Source: JANQIV01 sp050117315 (GTDB taxonomy: Bacteria; Bacteroidota; Ignavibacteria; Ignavibacteriales; Melioribacteraceae). Taken from it: a stretch of DNA of 19,021 nucleotides. A model generated the notes under the pieces. That model was given only the letters and a program-made list of their open reading frames with translations. It made no database searches and had not been told where the DNA came from. Made by a program: the position numbers and the translations under genes. The stretch covers positions 1 to 19,021 of the forward strand of contig JASFMY010000132.1 in assembly GCA_050117315.1 (NCBI GenBank). Direction: 5' to 3'. This document shows positions 8,642-14,571 of this stretch, one piece after another. Position 1 is the first letter of the stretch. Every line of letters begins with the position of its first letter.

Positions 8642-9625
8642 ATGAGTGCTTATACATTATATAGTAAAGATTTAGAAGAAATACTTAAAGGCGATTGTTT
8701 TAATCAAAATAGTAACAATCATGAATCTTTGAAGAATAACGATATAATTTCCGGCAAATATGGTAGTTTTAATATCAAAAACTCTAATTACAATAATGTG
8801 TATATAGGAGAAAACAAGTACCGTCTTACAGAAGATACCAAGCTTTATGCAGATGTTGAAGGAGAAATGATTGGTTTCGCCATTGTGAACTATGGCTACT
8901 CAAGTTTTTCTTGTAGTTCTGTTAAAGAAAGCAATTTGGTCTCGAATACCATGAACATGTTCTATGTCAACAATGAAGTAAATAGCTTAACAAAATATAA
9001 AAAGAACATTAGAGGTAACAATATAGATATTCTTATTTCCAGAAATCTGTTTGATAATATGCTTAATAGACATACGGAAATTCTTGGACATATTGGTGAA
9101 AAAATAAATCAGAAACATAGCTTTGCATTATATGAGAATGGAAGACCAATTGACAGTAGAATATTAGAGGTTCTCAGCCATATAAAAACAGCAAATCTTT
9201 TGGGAAATGCTGCTCCAATGTTTGTTGAAGCTAAAACACTTGAATTATTTGCATTACTTTCTTGCAATGATGATAATTGCAAAAAACAAGAAATCACCTG
9301 TACTTTGCGGGATAAAATGCTTGAGGCAAAATATATAATTGAGAAACAATATAATAATCCACCTTCCCTTAACGAATTAGCCAAACACCTGGGGATATGC
9401 AATACCACATTAAAGGAGTGTTTTAAAAATGTTTTTAACAATACTGTATTTGGTTATCTATTTGAATACCGAATGAAAAAAGCTGAAGAGCTTTTAATAA
9501 ACAATTTAGAGTTAAGCATTTTTGAAATTGCCCAAAAATTAGGTTATGAGCATCAAACTAACTTTGGTGTTGCTTTTAAAAGAAAATATGGAGTTACTCC
9601 GCTGGAATTTAGGAATAGGTCATAG
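8642..9625 (+). CDS. AraC-family transcriptional regulator, PchR-like (module 2)
   Basis: 327 aa, paralogous to the regulator at 2725-3720. The DNA-binding half carries PSLNELAKHLGICNTTLKEC, FKNVFNNTVFGYLFEYRMKK, SIFEIAQKLGYEHQTNFGVA and FKRKYGVTPLEFRNRS, the PchR/YbtA pattern. Its last six residues (EFRNRS) and the final 15 bp of the gene (GGAATAGGTCATAG and neighbours) are the same as in regulator 1, whereas the N-terminal sensing halves differ strongly. This fits duplication followed by change of ligand. The gene is divergent from receptor 2 and most likely activates it. No T-tailed hairpin follows the stop. A short CCGGG/CCCGG stem at 9643-9656 lacks a T-run, and the repeat patch begins there. 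Confidence 0.88.
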   Translation: MSAYTLYSKDLEEILKGDCFNQNSNNHESLKNNDIISGKYGSFNIKNSNYNNVYIGENKYRLTEDTKLYADVEGEMIGFAIVNYGYSSFSCSSVKESNLVSNTMNMFYVNNEVNSLTKYKKNIRGNNIDILISRNLFDNMLNRHTEILGHIGEKINQKHSFALYENGRPIDSRILEVLSHIKTANLLGNAAPMFVEAKTLELFALLSCNDDNCKKQEITCTLRDKMLEAKYIIEKQYNNPPSLNELAKHLGICNTTLKECFKNVFNNTVFGYLFEYRMKKAEELLINNLELSIFEIAQKLGYEHQTNFGVAFKRKYGVTPLEFRNRS

Positions 9626-9657
9626 AAAACAGAAGTTGTGAGACCGGGTAAACCCGG

Positions 9658-9747
9658 ATTATGCATTAGAGAATGAATAATTCCTGTAATCATTTATAAA
9701 ATATAATGTTACAACGATTCCGGTTTTAACCGTTTCTAATGCATAAT
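9658..9747 (+). mobile_element. MITE-like unit, copy 1 (13-bp terminal inverted repeats)
   Basis: A 90-bp unit bounded by ATTATGCATTAGA (9658-9670) and its exact reverse complement TCTAATGCATAAT (9735-9747). A reverse-oriented relative lies at 10532-10623. Similarity to that copy extends about 12 bp outside the inverted repeat on one side (GGGTAAACCC, from 9646). It has no coding capacity, so mobilisation would need a transposase from elsewhere. Confidence 0.7.
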
Positions 9748-9775
9748 TGAGGCTTATCAATAGGTATACTTGTTG

Positions 9776-9870
9776 CAAATTGGTTTTGGGATTTTGTTTT
9801 TATTTAAAACTCACCTAAATCCTCTCTTTACAAAGAGAGGACTTCATGGCAAAATCCCAAAACCAATTTG
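9776..9870. repeat. 21-bp perfect inverted repeat enclosing a hairpin
   Basis: CAAATTGGTTTTGGGATTTTG (9776-9796, whose first 20 bases are enough to identify it) recurs as its exact reverse complement at 9850-9870. Inside sits CCTCTCTTTACAAAGAGAGG (9821-9840), an 8-bp stem with a TACA loop. The inner hairpin resembles short dispersed repeats common in other bacterial genomes. Confidence 0.75.
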
Positions 9871-9882
9871 GCTTGTGTATAC

Positions 9883-9938
9883 AAAAGAAACCCAACTTCC
9901 CGCCCAAGCGACCGGCGGGGAAAAGTTGGGTTTCTTTT
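9883..9938. repeat. Long stable hairpin (16-bp outer stem plus GC inner stem)
   Basis: AAAAGAAACCCAACTT (9883-9898) pairs exactly with AAGTTGGGTTTCTTTT (9923-9938). Inside, CCCGCC pairs with GGCGGG. The plus-strand stem ends in TTTCTTTT, so it could terminate transcription coming from the regulator at 8642-9625. It may equally be just another repeat of the patch. Confidence 0.7.
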
Positions 9939-10012
9939 GCCTTCAAGAGTACCGTAAAAAACGAAACAAAATTTTCTTGACATCCTATTGTTATGTCAAC
10001 AATGAAGTGCCG

Positions 10013-10094
10013 TGTCATTCCCGAATTCCGCGGCGGATTATCGGGAATCCACTTTTATAAATTAGATTCCCGCTTAATACGTGCGGGAATGACA
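10013..10094. repeat. REP-like doublet with GTCATTCCCG termini
   Basis: TGTCATTCCCG (10013-10023) and its exact reverse complement CGGGAATGACA (10084-10094) bound the element. Each half also folds on its own (CCCGA...TCGGG and ATTCCCGC...GCGGGAAT). The GTCATTCCCG/CGGGAATGAC core is typical of dispersed palindromic repeats in many bacterial genomes. No REP-associated transposase is in the window. Confidence 0.65.
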
Positions 10095-10136
10095 TAGTAT
10101 AAGTCAAAAATGTAGATTCCGGCCTGTCCGCCGTAT

Positions 10137-10164
10137 CCCGACACGTCGCATAAGCGTCAACTTA
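10137..10164 (+). repeat. Left arm of a 28-bp inverted repeat (partner at 10754-10781)
   Basis: Starts CCCGACACGTCGCATAAGCG. The reverse complement of this 28-mer matches 10754-10781 at 25 of 28 positions. Because it interleaves with the MITE-like pair and is not nested inside it, the two inverted repeats must have arisen by separate events. Confidence 0.6.
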
Positions 10165-10345
10165 ATACAATTAGTCGTAGTTTCATTATTGTGTGTCGCT
10201 TCAATGGGAGTTTTTAATAATTATTTATAGACATGTTGCTTTAAGGAACATTTTCTAAAAATAAGTCATTCAAATGAAATTAAACAAATCAACCGGCCTT
10301 AGCCGTTTAATTATGGTAGAAAAAGGATATTTTCCCCAAGAGGCA

Positions 10346-10362
10346 AAACACCGTAGGTGTTT
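10346..10362. repeat. Small hairpin with GTA loop (CCTACGG-type repeat, unit 1)
   Basis: AAACACCGTAGGTGTTT has a perfect 7-bp stem and GTA loop, followed by CATTATTAAATACCGG. The unit at 10496-10513 has the same layout, stem with a TAC/GTA core then an AT stretch ending in ACCSS. A decayed version, GAAGCATCTACGAAGCTT, is seen at 10443-10460. Confidence 0.55.
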
Positions 10363-10495
10363 CATTATTAAATACCGGCATAAATTGTTATTCTGTTGTA
10401 AAAACAATCAATAAAGCAATAATTTTGTGAACTATATTTAATGAAGCATCTACGAAGCTTTGAGGTGCTGGCGGTTATTATTTTCTACGATAATG

Positions 10496-10513
10496 GAAGT
10501 CCTACGGGACTTC
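10496..10513. repeat. Small hairpin with TACG loop (CCTACGG-type repeat, unit 2)
   Basis: GAAGTCCTACGGGACTTC has a perfect 7-bp stem with a TACG loop, followed by AAATAATATTTACCCC. It is placed just before the second MITE-like unit. Confidence 0.55.
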
Positions 10514-10531
10514 AAATAATATTTACCCCGA

Positions 10532-10623
10532 ATTATGCATTAGAAATGGTTAAAATCGGAATTGCTGCAAAATCTCTTATTTTATAAATAATTACAGGAA
10601 TTATTCATCCTCTAACACATAAT
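10532..10623 (-). mobile_element. MITE-like unit, copy 2 (inverted relative to copy 1)
   Basis: A 92-bp unit bounded by ATTATGCATTAGA (10532-10544) and the slightly decayed TCTAACACATAAT (10611-10623). Its reverse complement aligns along its whole length with 9658-9747, sharing for example GAATAATTCCTGTAAT and ATTTATAAAATA. The two copies flank 784 bp of other repeats. Confidence 0.7.
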
Positions 10624-10753
10624 CAGGGTTTACTCCACTTACCGGCAATTCGACAACCGTAAACCCGTTTAATTAAGCTGTGAAAATTCCCTACAGCGTA
10701 AAACTCCACAAAAAGAATAAAATCACCGGGACGCCGGAGACTACATTCACTGT

Positions 10754-10781
10754 TAAGTTGACGCCTATGCGACACGTCGGG
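10754..10781 (-). repeat. Right arm of a 28-bp inverted repeat (partner at 10137-10164)
   Basis: Starts TAAGTTGACGCCTATGCGAC. It is complementary to 10137-10164 with three mismatches. Between it and the next gene, ATGTCAAT/ATTGACAT (about 10833-10853) gives one further 8-bp stem without a T-run. Confidence 0.6.
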
Positions 10782-10878
10782 AGAAGGCGGGCTTAAAGCC
10801 TGTCCCGTAATGTATTAATACGGAGATTACCGGAATGTCAATACAGAATTGACATGACACTATTTTCACACACCCTCT

Positions 10879-11565
10879 TTAGCTTTCTACTGCAGTATCA
10901 GACTGCTCTTCATGCCTAATTCCTCTGTCAATAATATTCCTGGAATTATAATAACCGTCAAAAAAAGTAGCTTCACTATCTCTAAAAATATCAACAACCT
11001 TATCCAGCTCGTTTTCCAATATCTCACGGGCTTCCCTGAATAATGTTTTTAACGACTTCGTAGCTGTTTTTCTTTCTGCTCTTTTTTCATCTGAAATATT
11101 TACTGCTTTATCAAAATCCTCACGCTCTTGTGTCAATAGATCTAAAATTTCCTGCGTCATGCCGTAATCTGCCATATTATCTACTTCAGGTGAAACATCA
11201 TTAATTAATGCCTCGCTTACCTGTAACAATTGAATATCTCTAAGAAGAGTAATATCCGAACTGCTTAAATCATATGCTTCAAGTAAGTTCTGTTTGTTAT
11301 TCAGCCTGCCGTATAAAGAGGTAATAGAAGAAACTTTAAATAATATTTTTTCCAGTTCATCCCTTTCCTTTTTCTTATCCGTGGTCATACCGCTTGTCAT
11401 GTTTACTCTTTCCGCATCGAGCTCTTTGATCTCATTAATTTTGCCGTCTAATTTCTGAATAATGCTGTCGAATACCGGCATTGTTGAAGTAACATCGGAA
11501 TTAACTGCTAAAAAAGAAGAAACCGATTTTAACATTAAATAATAATTTTCTTGTGGGTTTGTCAT
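10879..11565 (-). CDS. Hypothetical protein, mostly helical, 228 aa
   Basis: I do not recognise a named domain. The protein is rich in charged residues and should be almost entirely alpha-helical, with heptad-like stretches such as KLDGKINEIKELDAERVNM and TATKSLKTLFREAREILENE. It lacks a signal peptide and membrane segments. The C-terminal part (FFDGYYNSRNIIDRGIRHEE) has a pattern I associate with multi-copy uncharacterised Bacteroidota/Ignavibacteria proteins, but without a function. The ATG at 11565 has only a weak AAGGTG upstream. The gene stands alone, with the repeat patch directly downstream and 354 bp of non-coding sequence upstream. A structural or scaffold role is possible but is only a guess from the helical composition. 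Confidence 0.7.
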   Translation of the reverse strand: MTNPQENYYLMLKSVSSFLAVNSDVTSTMPVFDSIIQKLDGKINEIKELDAERVNMTSGMTTDKKKERDELEKILFKVSSITSLYGRLNNKQNLLEAYDLSSSDITLLRDIQLLQVSEALINDVSPEVDNMADYGMTQEILDLLTQEREDFDKAVNISDEKRAERKTATKSLKTLFREAREILENELDKVVDIFRDSEATFFDGYYNSRNIIDRGIRHEEQSDTAVES

Positions 11566-11731
11566 AATAACACCTTTAGATTGTTTGGATTGAATAAGTA
11601 ATTATTGCGATATAATATAATTTAAAAAACCAAAATAAAGAATAATAAAATTAGGTAAGTCGCATTTTTTATATTGTTTTAAATAAAAGAGATGGGTTTT
11701 TATTTTATAATGGGAGAAATAATAAAAGAGC

Positions 11732-11794
11732 AGGGAGGGTGGGATTATCTTTTCCGGCAGCTAAACAATATTGATCTTCACGCTCAAATCAAAA
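11732..11794 (+). repeat. About 60-bp direct repeat, copy 1 (upstream of intact AbiE)
   Basis: Shares GGGATTATC, TCCGGC, AATATTG, CTTCACGCTCAAATCAAAA and spacing with 13424-13484 at roughly 80% identity, with one 3-nt gap. The two copies stand in the same orientation on either side of the intact AbiE operon, each ahead of a toxin-antitoxin operon. The rest of 11566-11919 holds only AT-rich spacer and the operator below. Confidence 0.65.
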
Positions 11795-11857
11795 TATTTC
11801 TTTTTTATTTGCCCAAAATTTGCCCATCATTTTCTGTATAGGGAAATGTACAGATAA

Positions 11858-11908
11858 ATGATTCATTTTGTAGGGGAAATCATTATCTTTACCTACAAAA
11901 CGATTCAT
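11858..11908. promoter_or_regulatory. Inverted-repeat operator of the intact AbiE operon
   Basis: ATGATTCATTTTGTAGG (11858-11874) and CCTACAAAACGATTCAT (11892-11908) are inverted repeats with 15 of 17 matching positions, separated by 17 nt and ending 11 nt before the AbiEi ATG. Studied AbiEi proteins repress their own operon through inverted repeats in this position. Both arms are fully conserved before the second AbiE copy. Confidence 0.7.
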
Positions 11909-11919
11909 GGATAAGCAAA

Positions 11920-12510
11920 ATGAAAAAACTTGAAAGAATATTCGAAAAGAATAAGGGGTTTGCCCGTATGAAGGAGATGCGTGAGGCGGGCATTCAAACC
12001 AGAGATATTGCGAAAGCCTCGGCAGATGGAATTATAGCGAAGATAAAGCCTGGCCTTTATAAACTAACCGTTTATTCATTTGATGAAAATGAGAGCTTTG
12101 CAACAGTATGCCGGGCTGATAAAAAAGCCGTTATTTGCCTGCTTTCGGCTGCGGAATACTATGAGCTTACAACCTTCAATCCGTCTGAAATTTATGTAGC
12201 ACTGCCCATGAACACCCCCCGTTTTAATATCGGTTATCCGCCCTGTCGTGTTTATTATTTTGAAAGGAATAAATATGAACTGGGAATAAGGGAGATTGAT
12301 ACAGGAAGCGGCAGGATAAAAATTTATTCCAAAGAAAAAACCATAGTAGATCTTTTCAGATATAAAAACAAACTCGGCGAAGATGTTGCGCTTGAGTCTC
12401 TTAAAACATATATGAGAAGCCGAGACAAAAAAATAAATATACTTGCCGATACGGCGCTAAAGCTTGGGGCATACAAAAAAATGGAAGCTTATATAAAAGG
12501 AAGTATGTAA
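11920..12510 (+). CDS. abiEi: AbiEi-family antitoxin/transcriptional autorepressor (type IV toxin-antitoxin)
   Basis: 196 aa. The N-terminal winged-helix part (about 1-55: LERIFEKNKGFARMKEMREA, DGIIAKIKPGLYKL) is followed by the AbiEi C-terminal domain with ICLLSAAEYYELTTFNPSEI, VALPMNTPRF and IYSKEKTIVDLFRYKNKLGE. It is the typical length for the family. It would bind the operator at 11858-11908 and also counter the AbiEii toxin. In type IV systems the antitoxin does this without a stable protein complex. The stop codon overlaps the next start by one base (TAATG), so the two genes are translationally coupled. A close copy at 14572 is truncated by a one-base deletion. Confidence 0.9.
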   Translation: MKKLERIFEKNKGFARMKEMREAGIQTRDIAKASADGIIAKIKPGLYKLTVYSFDENESFATVCRADKKAVICLLSAAEYYELTTFNPSEIYVALPMNTPRFNIGYPPCRVYYFERNKYELGIREIDTGSGRIKIYSKEKTIVDLFRYKNKLGEDVALESLKTYMRSRDKKINILADTALKLGAYKKMEAYIKGSM

Positions 12511-13400
12511 TGACAAAAAGGAAGGATATAAAAAACATTACGGCATCAATAAAAGAAAGATTGTTGAATATTTCCCGGTTGGAACAGAGAGATTATCAAG
12601 CGGTATTTAAACAATACATACAGGAAAGAATGCTCTACCGAATTTCGGTTAGCCCGTATGCAAATTGTTTTATTCTTAAAGGAGCACTTCTTTTTTTATT
12701 GTACAATATAAGCCGGATGCGCCCAACAAAAGATATAGATCTCATGGGTAGTAATATCCCAAATGACTTGACAACATTGAAAAATGTTTTCAAAGAGATA
12801 GCTGTAATTGAATCTGATGATGGTCTTATATTTGACCCCCAATCAATAACAACAGAAAGAATAATTGAAGATGGAAATTATAAAGGAATAAGGATCGGTA
12901 TAGAAGTAAAGCTGGATAAAGCAAGGGACAGAATACAAATTGACATTGGATATGGCGATAAGATTTATAAAGGTCCTGTTGAAATGGAATATCCTGTTTT
13001 GCTCGGTCATTCAGTTCCTCGTATTTGGGTTTATACAATCGAATCGGCTATCGCTGAAAAATATGAAGCTATAGTTTCAATCGGTCTGGCAACAAGCCGG
13101 ATGAAAGACTTTTATGATGCAAATAAATGTAGGTTTGTGTCGAAGGAACTATTTGAGGCAATACAATTAACCTTCAGCAACAGAAATACCGACATAGCAG
13201 AAAGAAATATTATTTATGAAAATAGTTTTAAGTCGGATCCTCAAAAACAAACACAATGGACAGCTTTTCTTTCTAAAAACAAACTTAAAGCGGATAATAA
13301 ATTTGAGAATGTCGTAAACAAAATTCACAGACTGATTGAACCTCTATTTAATTCTACCAATGCAAAAACCTGGAACCCCGAAAAATGGAGCTGGGAGTAA
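12510..13400 (+). CDS. abiEii: AbiEii/AbiGii-family nucleotidyltransferase toxin
   Basis: 296 aa, full length for the family. The nucleotidyltransferase core shows KGALLFLLY (58-66), the metal-binding RPTKDIDLMG (71-80, Asp75 and Asp77) and the third acidic position in IQIDIGYGD (142-150). Family hallmarks AIAEKYEAIVSIGLATSRMK (180-199) and DFYD (200-203) are intact. Members transfer nucleotides, and the related MenT toxins act on tRNA ends. AbiE acts by abortive infection or dormancy. The exact target here is not readable. All catalytic positions are present, so this copy should be active and controlled by abiEi just upstream. Confidence 0.9.
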   Translation: MTKRKDIKNITASIKERLLNISRLEQRDYQAVFKQYIQERMLYRISVSPYANCFILKGALLFLLYNISRMRPTKDIDLMGSNIPNDLTTLKNVFKEIAVIESDDGLIFDPQSITTERIIEDGNYKGIRIGIEVKLDKARDRIQIDIGYGDKIYKGPVEMEYPVLLGHSVPRIWVYTIESAIAEKYEAIVSIGLATSRMKDFYDANKCRFVSKELFEAIQLTFSNRNTDIAERNIIYENSFKSDPQKQTQWTAFLSKNKLKADNKFENVVNKIHRLIEPLFNSTNAKTWNPEKWSWE

Positions 13401-13423
13401 CGTCTAAAAACAATTAAAAGTAA

Positions 13424-13484
13424 GGAGAGGGTAGGATTATCCTATCCGGCTAAATAATATTGGTTCTTACGCTCAAACCAAAAC
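13424..13484 (+). repeat. About 60-bp direct repeat, copy 2 (between AbiE and HicAB)
   Basis: Partner of 11732-11794. It contains TAGGATTATCCTA, a short imperfect hairpin directly after AbiEii. It shares AATATTGGTTCTTACGCTCA with conservative changes relative to copy 1. Confidence 0.65.
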
Positions 13485-13506
13485 ATGGTAGAAACATTTT
13501 TTTTAA

Positions 13507-13537
13507 TTGATACTTATACCGAACCTATTTATTTTTG
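13507..13537 (+). promoter_or_regulatory. Bacteroidota-type promoter of hicAB
   Basis: TTG (13507-13509), 20 nt, then TATTTTTG (13530-13537) fits TTTG/TAnnTTTG. Transcription would begin near 13544. This makes the ATG at 13555 or 13567 the real hicA start and rules out the upstream open frame from 13507. Confidence 0.5.
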
Positions 13538-13554
13538 CACTTAAGCACACACTA

Positions 13555-13746
13555 ATGTGTAATTTAATGACGAAACGTGAAATAGAAAAATTGTTAAAAA
13601 AAGCTGATTTCAAAAAACGAACAGGCGGAAAACACGATATATGGATCAAAAGCGGATATCCACCCATACCGGTGCCAAGACATGCGGGTGACATTCCAAT
13701 TGGAACAGCTAAAAATATCTTGAAAGCAGCTGGATTGGAGAAATAA
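13555..13746 (+). CDS. hicA: HicA-family mRNA interferase toxin
   Basis: 63 aa from the ATG at 13555, or 59 aa from the equally plausible ATG at 13567. Neither has a clear Shine-Dalgarno. The sequence MTKREIEKLLKKADFKKRTG, GKHDIWIKSG, VPRHAGDIPIGTAKNILKAA is the complete HicA double-stranded-RNA-binding fold, with the catalytic His in GKHDIW. The protein cleaves mRNA when free of HicB. HicB follows after a 2-nt gap, the classical toxin-first order of hicAB. Confidence 0.92.
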   Translation: MCNLMTKREIEKLLKKADFKKRTGGKHDIWIKSGYPPIPVPRHAGDIPIGTAKNILKAAGLEK

Positions 13747-13748
13747 AT

Positions 13749-14162
13749 ATGAAATATTATTATGCAATCTTTAATCATAGTAAAAATACCGTTGAAGTTG
13801 AATTCCCGGATCTAAATGGTTGTGTAACATTCGGCAGTAATAGAGATGAAGCATTAGATAATGCTACCGATGTATTGGCAGCTTGGTTGGCTAATGCCGA
13901 ATCCCGTTTCATAAAGGAACCGAGCTCATACATAGAGTTAAAGAAAAAATACCCGAACTCAGATCTGATTCCTATAGCTATTGATGAACAATTACTTGAA
14001 TCGTATGAAGCGCTTAAAAGATTCAATGTAATTTTCCCTGCTAAATTGTTAAACAAAGTTGACAATTATAGAAAGAAAATGGGGCTCAAACGGTCAACTT
14101 TATTAATGATCGCTACTGAAGAATATCTAAAAAAACAAAAATCTTCATCGATCAAATCGTAA
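13749..14162 (+). CDS. hicB: HicB-family antitoxin with ribbon-helix-helix domain
   Basis: 137 aa. The N-terminal half (MKYYYAIFNHSKNTVEVEFP, DLNGCVTFGSNRDEALDNAT) is the degenerate RNase-H-like HicB fold that binds the toxin. The C-terminal about 45 residues (NVIFPAKLLNKVDNYRKKMG, LKRSTLLMIATEEYLKK) form a ribbon-helix-helix DNA-binding unit for autoregulation. It is complete. A group II intron remnant starts 11 nt after the stop. Confidence 0.92.
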   Translation: MKYYYAIFNHSKNTVEVEFPDLNGCVTFGSNRDEALDNATDVLAAWLANAESRFIKEPSSYIELKKKYPNSDLIPIAIDEQLLESYEALKRFNVIFPAKLLNKVDNYRKKMGLKRSTLLMIATEEYLKKQKSSSIKS

Positions 14163-14173
14163 ATTGTATGTTT

Positions 14174-14275
14174 CTACGGGGCAGCCGGGAGATGTCGCCG
14201 TCTCCAAGCTAAGAATCCCGCTGTTGCGGAACTCAAGCTCTTTTCAAGCCTTGGTAGACCAGACAATTATTAATT
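14174..14275 (-). mobile_element. Degenerate group II intron 3' end (domain VI plus altered domain V)
   Basis: On the minus strand this matches the intron end at 18894-19021. Shared blocks are AATAATTGTC, AAGGCTTGAAAAG, the domain VI stem GGAGAYGGCGACATCTCCCG and a boundary near CGTAG. The 34-nt domain V is replaced by a 22-nt hairpin (14213-14234, GAGTTCCGC AACA GCGGGATTC on the minus strand). This hairpin lacks the catalytic AGC/GAAA layout, so the copy should not splice. It sits just behind hicB. The remaining gap up to 14571 holds a palindromic repeat and the second AbiE operator, and no gene. Confidence 0.7.
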
Positions 14276-14284
14276 TTTAATTTT

Positions 14285-14440
14285 TGCTGCCGTCACTGCT
14301 CCCTCCTTCGTATAACTACGGTGGGCAAGCATTCAGTGACATGATTATTTTATTTTTATCTTATACTGCCTTTTCTCAAAATCCAGCTAGTGTGCCACCG
14401 TGTGCTTGCCCCGTTCTTTTTTACGGAGATCGGTGGCAGT
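14285..14440 (+). repeat. Palindromic repeat R, left copy, bordering the broken AbiE
   Basis: Begins TGCTGCCGTCACTG and ends CGGTGGCAG. It shares GTGACNNGATTATTTTATTT, TTTCTCAAAATCCAGCTAGT, GTGCCACCGTG and CCCCGTTCTTTTTTACGG with 15601-15726. It folds through GTCACTG/CAGTGAC and GCCACCG/CGGTGGC. This copy carries about 30 extra bases (around 14299-14331). TTGCTGCC-like ends suggest a non-autonomous element. Confidence 0.75.
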
Positions 14441-14509
14441 AAGGGAATACTCCTTTTTTATTTGCCCAAAATTTTCCATCATTTTCTTTATAGGAAAATC
14501 TACAGATAA

Positions 14510-14560
14510 ATGATTCATTTTGTAGGAAATATTATTGTTTTTACCTACAAAACGATTCAT
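14510..14560. promoter_or_regulatory. Inverted-repeat operator before the broken AbiE copy
   Basis: The arms at 14510-14526 and 14544-14560 are identical to those at 11858-11874 and 11892-11908, again 17 nt apart. The spacer between the arms has changed more than the arms. This supports the arms as the selected part, that is, the AbiEi binding site. Confidence 0.65.
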
Positions 14561-14571
14561 AGATAGGCAAA

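Larger units (their letters stand above)
9626..10878. repeat. 1.25-kb gene-free patch of stacked inverted repeats
   Basis: No credible gene on either strand. The open frames inside (for example 9770-10060) run through hairpin arms and have no recognisable content. The patch contains at least six distinct palindromic elements, itemised separately, in an overlapping and interleaved layout. It looks like a landing zone for small non-autonomous repeats between the uptake modules and the toxin-antitoxin/defence part of the window. Confidence 0.8.

Noticed and set aside
9643..9656. CCGGG/CCCGG stem as terminator of regulator 2
   Set aside because: Only 5 bp and not followed by a T-run.
9770..10060. 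96-aa plus-strand open frame in the repeat patch, with an overlapping minus-strand frame at 9815-10018
   Set aside because: Both read straight through perfect inverted repeats, so each strand gives similar peptides such as KLGFF. There is no domain and no ribosome binding site. They are by-products of the palindromes.
11732..13484. Integron attC sites for the direct repeats near AbiE
   Set aside because: The repeats lack the paired RYYYAAC and GTTRRRY ends and no integrase is present.
13507..13566. Longer hicA start at 13507
   Set aside because: It would add hydrophobic residues before a complete HicA domain and would start inside the proposed promoter. The ATG at 13555 or 13567 fits better.
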